DNA from: Candidatus Peregrinibacteria bacterium
GTDB taxonomy: Bacteria; Patescibacteriota; Gracilibacteria; UBA1369
Assembly: GCA_003153355.1 (NCBI GenBank)
Contig: PLYH01000006.1
Span: 70,902-134,901 of the forward strand
DNA length: 64,000 nt
Reading direction: 5' to 3'
Translations under genes and position numbers: made by a program
The notes under the pieces: model-generated
What the model was told of the DNA's origin: nothing
The model's database searches: none
Seen by the model: the letters and a program-made list of their open reading frames with translations, nothing else
Shown: positions 41,963 through 50,894 of the stretch, one piece after another
Layout: each line of letters opens with the position of its first letter
How positions within the stretch are numbered: the stretch's first letter is position 1

Positions 41963-43276
41963 ATGAAACTTTTTCAAAAGAGCTTATTAGGGAGAGTTTT
42001 CGTCTATTTTTTCCTTTTCGGCATTCTTATTAGTGCCGGGGTTTTTTATTTCTATTCAACCGATCAGAAAAGCATCAGTTTAATTGTTTTTGCGGCTTCA
42101 CTGGTAGTTTTTTTATTGTATTTCTTGCTGGTTTATCTTTACGAGATCGTAAGACCGTTTGAGATAATTCTGAAACAGATCAAGAACCTTTTGACCGGAC
42201 GGAAGTATAACCGCATTTATACCAAGCGCATTGATGAAATCGGTACGATTGCCCACTTTTTCAATGAAGTCACGAAAAATCTGGAAAAAATATCTGGGCA
42301 GCTCAAAGAAGGTAAGCGCATGTTGGGAGAACTCCAGGTGGCAGCCCAGATCCAAAAGGATATTTTACCCGTTGCTTCTCCGCATATTCCGGGGCTTGAT
42401 ATTATAGCCAAAACCCGTCCGGCGGTTGAACTTGGAGGTGACAATTTTGATTTCATTACCGAAAAAGGCAACACCTATATTTACATCGGGGACGTGACGG
42501 GGCATGGAGTCCCTGCTGCCCTTGTTATGACGATTGTCCATACTCTTATTCATACTTTCGTTGAAATTTATGACAATGCCTTTGATGTTGTGGTCCAGAC
42601 AAACCGGCGTTTAAAAACACGCATTAAATCTACCATGTTCATGACGATGCTCATGCTCAGGTGGAACCACACGACCCAAAAAATGACTTATGTAGGAGCA
42701 GGACATGAACATCTTTTGATTTACCGCGCCGGAAAAGGTGAATGCGAAGTGCGCATGACGGGAGGCATTGCGCTGGGCATGATTGCCGACAACAGTAAAA
42801 TCATCAAAGAGATCAATTTGCCTCTTGAAAAGGACGATGTCATCATTCTTTACACCGACGGTATCGTCGAAGCGCGCAATATGGTTGGTGAAATGTACGG
42901 CCTGGATCGCCTTAAAAAATCCGTTGAGGTTTATGCGCCACAATACGGAGCGGATGGAATTCTCTATCATGTAGCCCGGGATTTTTCCCGTTATGTACAG
43001 CAACATGTCCAGGAAGACGACATTACCCTTATCGCGATAAGATATATGGGTCCGAATGCTGATATTCAGGCTTCAGGACAAAAACTTACAACCTGGAGCG
43101 ATGATGAAAAAATTGCCCAAAAAACGACGGAGACCCTTGCTGCCGCACCTGAACCTGATACTGCTGTTAAACCTGCAACTCCAGCAGTACAACCGGAGAC
43201 GGCCCAGCCGGCTACATTTACTTTGCCTACGAAACCTGACGAACCAGTTGATTCGAATAAGTCTGTGATGATTTAA
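41963..43276 (+). CDS. HAMP-SpoIIE (PP2C) serine phosphatase, RsbU-like
   Basis: Two TM, HAMP, LQVAAQIQKDILP, VELGGDNFDFI, YIGDVTGHGVPAALVM, LYTDGIVEARN. Confidence 0.92.
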   Translation: MKLFQKSLLGRVFVYFFLFGILISAGVFYFYSTDQKSISLIVFAASLVVFLLYFLLVYLYEIVRPFEIILKQIKNLLTGRKYNRIYTKRIDEIGTIAHFFNEVTKNLEKISGQLKEGKRMLGELQVAAQIQKDILPVASPHIPGLDIIAKTRPAVELGGDNFDFITEKGNTYIYIGDVTGHGVPAALVMTIVHTLIHTFVEIYDNAFDVVVQTNRRLKTRIKSTMFMTMLMLRWNHTTQKMTYVGAGHEHLLIYRAGKGECEVRMTGGIALGMIADNSKIIKEINLPLEKDDVIILYTDGIVEARNMVGEMYGLDRLKKSVEVYAPQYGADGILYHVARDFSRYVQQHVQEDDITLIAIRYMGPNADIQASGQKLTTWSDDEKIAQKTTETLAAAPEPDTAVKPATPAVQPETAQPATFTLPTKPDEPVDSNKSVMI

Positions 43277-43278
43277 CG

Positions 43279-44298
43279 ATGAAAACCGAAGATTTTTCTT
43301 TTCATCTGCCGGAAGAACTTATCGCGCAGGTTCCAGCAGATCCGCGAGATGCCTGCCGTCTCATGGTTTTGGATAAAACGAGCCAAGCTATTGAACACCG
43401 GCATTTTCATGATTTGCCCGGAATTTTGCGCAGAGGCGATGTTCTGGTCATGAACGATTCACGGGTTTTACCGGCAAGATTGCTGTTTCAACATGAAGGA
43501 AAAGATGTCGAGCTTTTTTTGCTTAGGCACGACGGGGGAAGTGTCTGGTATGCCATCGGCAAACCGGAGAAAATTTTACAACCTGAAAAAGTTTTTTCAA
43601 TTGCTCCGGATTTTCAATTTGAAGTTCTTGAGATTATGCCTGACGGCAGACGAAAAATTCTTTTTCATGTACCGGAAGAAAATCTGAATAAACTGATTGA
43701 ACATTACGGACATACGCCGCTGCCGCCCTATATCCGCAATTCAACATCTCAACCTGAAGATTATCAAACGGTGTATGCGCAGCATAACGGAAGCGTTGCG
43801 GCGCCAACCGCAGGACTGCATTTTACTCAAAGGCTTTTAGATACGTTGGATGATATAGGGGTTAAGATCGTTTTTGTGACACTCCATGTAGGTCTGGGAA
43901 CGTTTCAGCCGATTAAGGAGAAAGAGGTTGAAGGCCACGCTATGCACAGCGAAATTTTTGAACTTACATCGGATGCGGCTCAAGAATTGAATAGTGCCCA
44001 CGGAGAAAAACGGAGGATCATTGCTGTCGGAACAACTTCAGTCCGGGTGCTGGAAAGCTGTTTTGATGAAAAGAAAGGTTTTGAGCCTCGAGTCGGGGAA
44101 ACGTCCATTTATATTTATCCAGGCTACCGTTGGAAATGCGTTGACGGGCTTATCACGAATTTCCATTTACCTCAAAGCACGCTGCTCCTGCTTACGTGTT
44201 CCTTCGGCGGCAAGGATTTTATTTTAAAAGCTTATCAGGAAGCCATCCTGCAGCGTTACCGTTTTTACAGTTTCGGCGATGCTATGCTGATTTTGTAA
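43279..44298 (+). CDS. queA: tRNA preQ1(34) S-adenosylmethionine ribosyltransferase-isomerase
   Basis: FSFHLPEELIAQVPADPRDACRLMVLD; VLVMNDSRVLPARL; AAPTAGLHFTQRLL; LHVGLGTFQPI. Confidence 0.96.
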   Translation: MKTEDFSFHLPEELIAQVPADPRDACRLMVLDKTSQAIEHRHFHDLPGILRRGDVLVMNDSRVLPARLLFQHEGKDVELFLLRHDGGSVWYAIGKPEKILQPEKVFSIAPDFQFEVLEIMPDGRRKILFHVPEENLNKLIEHYGHTPLPPYIRNSTSQPEDYQTVYAQHNGSVAAPTAGLHFTQRLLDTLDDIGVKIVFVTLHVGLGTFQPIKEKEVEGHAMHSEIFELTSDAAQELNSAHGEKRRIIAVGTTSVRVLESCFDEKKGFEPRVGETSIYIYPGYRWKCVDGLITNFHLPQSTLLLLTCSFGGKDFILKAYQEAILQRYRFYSFGDAMLIL

Positions 44299-46663
44299 GC
44301 CACTTTGGCAATACCACAGGGGCTTTGAGATCAGGTATTTTTTTGATGTACTCAAGATCCTGCAGGTTGAATTTCCCAAGATAAAGATCTTCAATTTTCC
44401 CGCCTTCCTGAAGAAACTGTTCAATCTGCCTTTCTCCGACAAAATAGATATGATCTTTGGTGAATGCTCCGGGCTTGGATGTATCATGAAAACCCCGTTT
44501 AAGTTTGAGGCAGATTCTGAACGCACGTGACTGGGTTAATCCAAAATCCAGAAGTTTAAGAAACAGTTCGGCAAACGACATCTGAATGGCCAGTTCAGTG
44601 GCTTTGAGCAACGATGCTTTGTATAAACGGTCCATGTCCGTTTCAAGCCCCTGCATTTTTACGTTATATAAAGCAAGTCCCTCCTGGGTCGGCAAGTAAT
44701 CGGCGAATCCCCTGTTGAAGATTTTGTACGGCTGATGTTTACCGTTTTCGGCCGTTAAAATATGTGTTTCGATCTCATGGACGACTAAACTTTTTACGCG
44801 CGCCATGGAAAATTTTGCCGATTTTTTAAGGAAAAGATGATTATTCTTTCCGGCAACACAGTTTGCTACGAGGCTTTCTTTCATTTCAACCTTCCATTCA
44901 AAAAGATGATAATCATGAAAAACCTGCGTAAAGATTTTTTTGGCTTCATCAGCCGATACGTTTTCAGTTTCTTCATGAACAGGTTTTTTCGTTTTGATAA
45001 TTTGTTCGGCAAGTTTGAGATACTCTTTTCCGGGTTTCCCAAAGAGTTCGATGGAGTTCAACGTGAAAGACTGATGACCTCGCGATTCGTGAAGATCAAT
45101 CTTTTTCAGGATCTCTTTACTCTTTTTAAAGAAAAGAATTCCGAGAGCCGTATCATCAAAAACAATTCCGGTAAGTTCCTTTTTCAGTTCCGCCGGGTCG
45201 TATTGAAGGTCTGGATAACTGAATTGAGGATTATAGGAAAAATCCTGCAAGAATTTTTTTCGTTCTTCCTCCAGATTAAGCGGGCGGAGGTAATACAAAA
45301 GTTTTATTTTATTGTCGATACTCGTGAGCTGGTCGTCGATGGCGTGATAATCGATGCCCTGGGTTATTTTACTGACGCTTTTTTTGTTTCTTTTTCTTTT
45401 TGAAGGATCGATCAGGAAATTATCACCAAGGTCACGCTGTCCCAAAATGATTTTATAGTTTTCGTCTTTTATTTTTTCGACATCAAAAATACTTTGGATG
45501 CGTTTTCCGCCAATGGACAGCTTGAGTTTAATCGTTGATTTTTCATCGTCGTAGGCTTCGTTGTCTTCCAGTAAATGATTTTCAACGGCAAAATTTTCGT
45601 CGATGATGCTTCTTTCGATCCCTGTATCCAGAAACGCACTGACTTTTTTCGTCTGGTTTTTCATGATGACTTCGATGTTTTCCTCAATGCCAACGATTTT
45701 TTTCTCGCCTGATTCCAGAGATATTTTTTCTTTTTCCGTTGACCGGCCAAACATCTCTTTGCCGATTCTTATGCCCTTGGTGACTGTACGGATTTTAAGA
45801 CCCTTGATGCGTTCAAGCCGTTTACGCAAAGGAGCAAGATTGGCGATTTGAACGCTTAAACCCGCCCGGGCGTTGATCTCCAGCAGAATAGGCCCGTGTG
45901 TTTTATCGATGGCGATGTCAGCTGCCAGGTAACCCAGGTTGGTTGCAAGCTGGGCCTGACTTGCGATCGTAAGGATCTTTTCCCAATCGGGAATTTTGAT
46001 GCCTTTGATTTTTCCCATACCGTGAATTTCTGTAATGATTTTATTGTGATGAATGGCGTTGGTGGTTTCACCTCTTGCGATATCGATGCCCACACCGATG
46101 GCTCCCTGGTGCAGATTGGCTTTGCCTTTGGATTCCAGAGTGGGAAGACGCAGCATCGCCATCACAGGAATGAGGTTGTGCACAATGATGCGAATATCCG
46201 GAAGACCCTTATAGGAAAAGGCGCCGAGTATTTCATCAGGAATGATCAGCTGTTCAAAAAAAGCCTTGTCACTCAAATTCGTAATCGAAAATCTGCCGTC
46301 TAAAATATCCTGGATATGATTTTGCATCTGCTTAAGGTTGTATTTTTCGTGATCGATGCTGATCCAGAGATCGTTTTCTTTTTCTATAACAGGAATAATT
46401 CCTTCACCGCCGTAGCCTAAATTCGGTTTGAGGACAAAACTTTCAGGCAGTTTTTTAAAATCGAATTTCCAGAGATTTTCAATGCTGTCGATGACTCCGT
46501 AAAGTTTTGGAACGGGGATTCCGCGCGCAGAAAGAAAGGCTTTGGTTTTGAGTTTGTCATCAGCGATCAACACCGATTTATCTTTATTGTACGGTTTAAT
46601 ATAAAGAAGATTTCGGGCGTTGATTCCGAGGATTCCCGGGTTTTTGAAGTATTTGATGGCCAT
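44282..46663 (-). CDS. Triple fusion: alpha-L-glutamate ligase-like ATP-grasp + retropepsin-like protease + DUF1704/QEGLA metallopeptidase
   Basis: ATP-grasp LIADDKLKTKAFLSARGIPVPKLYGVI...FVLKPNLGYGGEGI...ILLEINARAGLSVQIAN; DTG motif SAFLDTGIERSIID; HEIETH and LPTQEGLALYN. Confidence 0.88.
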   Translation of the reverse strand: MAIKYFKNPGILGINARNLLYIKPYNKDKSVLIADDKLKTKAFLSARGIPVPKLYGVIDSIENLWKFDFKKLPESFVLKPNLGYGGEGIIPVIEKENDLWISIDHEKYNLKQMQNHIQDILDGRFSITNLSDKAFFEQLIIPDEILGAFSYKGLPDIRIIVHNLIPVMAMLRLPTLESKGKANLHQGAIGVGIDIARGETTNAIHHNKIITEIHGMGKIKGIKIPDWEKILTIASQAQLATNLGYLAADIAIDKTHGPILLEINARAGLSVQIANLAPLRKRLERIKGLKIRTVTKGIRIGKEMFGRSTEKEKISLESGEKKIVGIEENIEVIMKNQTKKVSAFLDTGIERSIIDENFAVENHLLEDNEAYDDEKSTIKLKLSIGGKRIQSIFDVEKIKDENYKIILGQRDLGDNFLIDPSKRKRNKKSVSKITQGIDYHAIDDQLTSIDNKIKLLYYLRPLNLEEERKKFLQDFSYNPQFSYPDLQYDPAELKKELTGIVFDDTALGILFFKKSKEILKKIDLHESRGHQSFTLNSIELFGKPGKEYLKLAEQIIKTKKPVHEETENVSADEAKKIFTQVFHDYHLFEWKVEMKESLVANCVAGKNNHLFLKKSAKFSMARVKSLVVHEIETHILTAENGKHQPYKIFNRGFADYLPTQEGLALYNVKMQGLETDMDRLYKASLLKATELAIQMSFAELFLKLLDFGLTQSRAFRICLKLKRGFHDTSKPGAFTKDHIYFVGERQIEQFLQEGGKIEDLYLGKFNLQDLEYIKKIPDLKAPVVLPKWLTKSA

Positions 46664-46666
46664 AGG

Positions 46667-48226
46667 TTATTCCTCTTCATTATGACTGAAGATTTCACGG
46701 AAACGGATATATTCAACCAGGCGCAGACCGCTCCATTTCCCCAGACCTATGTTGATGATAAGGAAAAGGAAAATAGCTTCAGGATAGTGACGCATGAAAT
46801 TTCTCAAAAAATCCCACTGGAAATTGATGAATCCAAGATCGATCTGGCCGCCCACAGCAACATAGGCAACAATAGCGATGATCACGGTTTGAAGCGTCAG
46901 CCATAATGTCTGCCAAAAGCCGGCTTCGGACTGGATGCTTGTAAATTTTTCCGTAATGCTGGCCAGAATAAGCATCGGGAAAATCGCCAGAGAAAAGAAA
47001 TCGCTGTCGAAAAGTTTGAAAAAAGTTCCGATGATCAAAAGGGCGAACAGTGAAAGCGTGATCATAATCATCACGATGGCAAGTTTGGACATGAAGAGGA
47101 GGTGGACTTTTTTTAAGGCATAGCGCGTTCCCATTCCGACCACAAGAGCGGTCAGCAAAGTGATCATCCCGAATTTCAGGCCAAGGATGAGGAAGGTCAG
47201 ACAAATAATAAGCGGCGTATACATGCCAAAGGTATTCATTCCTACCACCTGGCGCATAAATACGACAATGGTTGCGATAAGCGGAAGCATCAAAATCAGC
47301 ACGATGGTGTTGTCAGGAATGCCGCTTTCAACCAGGAAATTCACAAAATAGCTCATGAAGTTCCAGATACTTAAGCGCCTTGAAGCTTCATCAATAAATT
47401 TAAATTCGTAGCCTCCCTGCTGCAGCGTTTTTACGATGTTGGTTTCGGCATTCGGGATAATGACGTAAAGGCTGGATTCCTGGGCAATGATAATTTGCTG
47501 AGGGTTGAAAGTCGGAACTGAAGGCGTGAAAATGACCTTTTCGATGTCGTTATCAATGATGTAAAGATTTTTTTCGTTGAGTATTGGTGTTTTCAGTTGA
47601 TCGTTTTCTTTCACGAACTGATTGAGAGCATTCAGGCCCGCGTTATCGTGTGTCCACAGAATGATGGCATCGCTTCGGTCGACAGCGTCGGAATTTTCAT
47701 CCATGGCCTTGGTCAAAGCTTCTTCGGAGATAAATTCCGAAGCGCTGTCAAAACTTTGCAGAACATTTATTTCTATTCCATCGTTCTGGGCCAGTGTTTG
47801 AAGGTTTGCAATTTGATCTTTTTTTTCACTTTCGTCAGTTAAGAGAAGGACAGACTTGTTATAAATGAAAATGTCCGAAGTATTATTGAAGGTTTGTTTA
47901 TTACTCGTTATCTGCAGTGACACGTGATAAGTTCCTGTTTTTTTATACGTATGAGTGACGTTAACCCCGTCTTTTTGACTGTCGTCTCCAAAATCCCAGT
48001 GATAGGAAGCTTTGGCCGGATCTCCTGGCAAAACGCTTTGGGATGCATCAAAAATAACGTTTTTATTCACTTCAGCTGAAGTATTTACGTCAATTTGAGC
48101 CTGAGGGCCTTGCTTTTTTTCAGGAATGTTTTGGGATAGCGCAAAATTCGGTAGAATCATCCCTGCGGCGAGTGCCGTGATCCCTAGTATTCTTATGCCT
48201 TTCTTGAGCCATTTTCCGCGTATCAT
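46667..48226 (-). CDS. PKD domain + flavodoxin-like segment + 7TM (7TM_transglut-type) membrane protein
   Basis: PKD SYHWDFGDDSQKDGVNVTHTYKKTGTYHVSLQI; 7TM core MRQVVGMNTFGMYTPLIICLTFLILGLKFG, C-terminal KWSGLRLVEYIRFREIF. Confidence 0.8.
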   Translation of the reverse strand: MIRGKWLKKGIRILGITALAAGMILPNFALSQNIPEKKQGPQAQIDVNTSAEVNKNVIFDASQSVLPGDPAKASYHWDFGDDSQKDGVNVTHTYKKTGTYHVSLQITSNKQTFNNTSDIFIYNKSVLLLTDESEKKDQIANLQTLAQNDGIEINVLQSFDSASEFISEEALTKAMDENSDAVDRSDAIILWTHDNAGLNALNQFVKENDQLKTPILNEKNLYIIDNDIEKVIFTPSVPTFNPQQIIIAQESSLYVIIPNAETNIVKTLQQGGYEFKFIDEASRRLSIWNFMSYFVNFLVESGIPDNTIVLILMLPLIATIVVFMRQVVGMNTFGMYTPLIICLTFLILGLKFGMITLLTALVVGMGTRYALKKVHLLFMSKLAIVMIMITLSLFALLIIGTFFKLFDSDFFSLAIFPMLILASITEKFTSIQSEAGFWQTLWLTLQTVIIAIVAYVAVGGQIDLGFINFQWDFLRNFMRHYPEAIFLFLIINIGLGKWSGLRLVEYIRFREIFSHNEEE

Positions 48227-48378
48227 TTGAGAGTTTTTTAACTCTTTGATCGTACTTTTGCGTTCTTGTGATATATTAGACCTTCTATTGTCGCTGGCAA
48301 GGTTAAAAGACTGATTTAGGGGCTTTCCAAAAAGGCTTATTTTTGCTATAATTATGAGATAAAAATAAACACAAAACT

Positions 48379-50571
48379 ATGAAAACACACCAACGTCATT
48401 TTCTGGGCACGGTTTCCCTTCTTACTCTTTTGTTCGCGCAACCCGTTTTTGCTGCGACCCAGGCTGTCGAAGGTTACGGAACCGACACGGTTGCGGGATA
48501 TGAAACTTTGCTCCGGTCCAGCCAGACTTCAACATGGCAGGATGTAACTTTCCGGATTACCAAACCTGACGGCACTGTGGTAAATGTTCCAGCCAACAGC
48601 GGTCAGGATGGAATAGCTCAGGCAACATTCGCTGACACAAATACCAGAGAAGCCGGCTCTTACGGTGTCGCGGCTTTGCTTGGTTCTGATAGTTCTTCAG
48701 ACGTTCACAGCTTTCAGGTCTACCCCGATAAAGTTTCTTCTGACAAATCTGTAGTAAACGTAGACCGCACCATTGTTCAACTCGGCGGACAGGATTCGGC
48801 CAAACTGAGCATTCAGCTTTTTGACTCTTACGGAAACCCTGTGAGCGATCATCTTGTTCAGGTTTTTTCAAACCGCCAGAATGATCATATTGCAACTTCT
48901 TCCTCCAACGGAGTTACCGATGTTCAAGGTAAAATCCAGTTTAACGTCAGTTCTCCTGACCGAGGCGTTTCCGAATATAGTGTTTTAGATTCAACATCAG
49001 GCACCATGATTTCGCATAAGATCGATGTGGCCTATGTAGCGAACACAGAACTTATGGCGGACGTAGGCGGTGAATTTCCGTTTATTGATACAGCCAATGC
49101 AGCAACCGGAACACTCAATAAATTTTCCGTTTCCGGTTTGCCTTCAGACATTCAACCGAACCAAGATATAAGCTTTTCAGTAACGGCTCAGGACGAAAAT
49201 GCGCAAACGGTTCAAAACTATACCGGAAGCGTCCATTTTTCTGCTGAAGGAGCAAACAGCTCCAATGTCACTCTTCCACAAGATTACACCTTTAAAGCTG
49301 AAGATCAGGGAACTCATCAATTCAGTCTCGGGTTAAGTTTTAAGGTTGCCGGAGATTATAAAATCGTCGTCACGGATCTGAATAATACGCTGATTCAAGG
49401 AAGCCAGGATGTTACGGTCGGCGGTGGTTCATCAACTCAACAAAGCAGCAATGCCAACATTACCGTGGACAGTCCTATTGCCGGTACTTACAGCCAGAAT
49501 GTTCAAACCATCAGCGGTAAAGCGACTGCAGCAAATACCGTAAAAATTTATGACAACCAGCAGCAGATCGGCAGCGTTGTGGCGACCAATGACGGAAAAT
49601 ACTCTTTCCAGACTTCTCCGTTAAGTGACGGTCCACACAGCATATATGCCGTAATGTTCGATTCTACCCAGACGGCGAAAGGGACTTCAAGCACTGTCCA
49701 GTTCAGTATCGATACCACTCCTCCGACTGTTGATGAAATAGTTTTGGATCCAAATACAGGCATTGTTCCGGGGACACCGATCACGGTAAAAATTACGAGC
49801 GAACCGAACCTTTCCCAGGCGGCAGTTGTATTTAACGGAGATATTGTTCAGTTAAATCCAAGCTCTGCAGATCCGACGACGTATGTCGGAAGCATTCAGG
49901 CCCCGGCAACTGCAGGCGTTTATCCTATTGATGCGCTCGTCGTTGATCAATTAGGCAATGAAGGTTCATATAAAGCAAAAGGACAAGTCACCGTTTCTCC
50001 TCAGGGAGGCACAGCAGATACACAACAGGGAACACAACAGGCTACCCAAGAACAAACCCAGCAGCAAACTCAGCAAGTTCCTCCTGCTCCGACGAATACT
50101 CCACCTTCTAAAGTTACCGGAGTTTTGACCTATGCCGGGGATAAAAAGGTGACTCTGGTCTGGGATGCTGCTTCTGATAATGACACTTTCGTGAAGCATT
50201 ACCGTATTTACTATGGCAACAATCAGAGCAATCTGGATCAGTACGTGGACACCAAAGATGCCGGCACGACCTGGTACGTCCCGAACCTTGATAACGGCAA
50301 AGAGTACTTTTTTGCGGTCAGCGCTTTTGACTCCCAGGGTCTTGAAAGTGCGGGCTTGAGCGAAGTGGTCAGCGGCATTCCTTTTGTCACCGAGGTTTCA
50401 AATCTCGGCAATGTTGCCGGTCCGATCGTCAATAATTTGCATGGAGTGGCCGGACAGAACATCACTCCGCCAAGTACTCCAAAGAGCGGCCCTGAACTGT
50501 TATGGTTCGTGATGGGAAGTGGGACTTTGGGCGGTCTGGTCAGAAAATTACGCCGCAAGATCAAAAAATAG
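48379..50571 (+). CDS. Large secreted surface protein with Ig-like repeats and FN3 domain, C-terminal TM/Arg-Lys tail
   Basis: Signal peptide; Big/Ig-like strands; FN3 PPSKVTGVLTYAGDKKVTLVWDAASDNDTFVKHYRIYYG; end SGPELLWFVMGSGTLGGLVRKLRRKIKK. Confidence 0.8.
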   Translation: MKTHQRHFLGTVSLLTLLFAQPVFAATQAVEGYGTDTVAGYETLLRSSQTSTWQDVTFRITKPDGTVVNVPANSGQDGIAQATFADTNTREAGSYGVAALLGSDSSSDVHSFQVYPDKVSSDKSVVNVDRTIVQLGGQDSAKLSIQLFDSYGNPVSDHLVQVFSNRQNDHIATSSSNGVTDVQGKIQFNVSSPDRGVSEYSVLDSTSGTMISHKIDVAYVANTELMADVGGEFPFIDTANAATGTLNKFSVSGLPSDIQPNQDISFSVTAQDENAQTVQNYTGSVHFSAEGANSSNVTLPQDYTFKAEDQGTHQFSLGLSFKVAGDYKIVVTDLNNTLIQGSQDVTVGGGSSTQQSSNANITVDSPIAGTYSQNVQTISGKATAANTVKIYDNQQQIGSVVATNDGKYSFQTSPLSDGPHSIYAVMFDSTQTAKGTSSTVQFSIDTTPPTVDEIVLDPNTGIVPGTPITVKITSEPNLSQAAVVFNGDIVQLNPSSADPTTYVGSIQAPATAGVYPIDALVVDQLGNEGSYKAKGQVTVSPQGGTADTQQGTQQATQEQTQQQTQQVPPAPTNTPPSKVTGVLTYAGDKKVTLVWDAASDNDTFVKHYRIYYGNNQSNLDQYVDTKDAGTTWYVPNLDNGKEYFFAVSAFDSQGLESAGLSEVVSGIPFVTEVSNLGNVAGPIVNNLHGVAGQNITPPSTPKSGPELLWFVMGSGTLGGLVRKLRRKIKK

Positions 50572-50625
50572 ATTCATTTTAAGTTCTCACCTGCTATAAT
50601 CCATGGTGTTGTCTTTTTGATATCT

Positions 50626-50892
50626 ATGCTGATTGTATATTTGGCCGCGTTCATAAAAATCTTTTTTGATATTCTGAGTTTCCTTATTATCGTGCGCGTT
50701 CTTCTTTCATGGTTTCCGAACCGTCCGCATAATGCCTTCTTTGATTTCATCATGGATGTGACCAATCCGGTTTTGAATTTTTTCAAAAGGATCATTCCTC
50801 CGATCGGGATGATCGACATTTCGCCGATCGTAGCACTGATCGTTTTGGATCTCTTACGTACTCTTCTTCTTGCCCTTTTGAATGTGAGTTAA
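50626..50892 (+). CDS. YggT-family membrane protein
   Basis: VRVLLSWFPNRPHNAFFDFIMDVTNPVLNFFKRIIPPIGMIDISPIVALIVL; ATG 50626 preferred over TTG 50617. Confidence 0.85.
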   Translation: MLIVYLAAFIKIFFDILSFLIIVRVLLSWFPNRPHNAFFDFIMDVTNPVLNFFKRIIPPIGMIDISPIVALIVLDLLRTLLLALLNVS

Positions 50893-50894
50893 CC

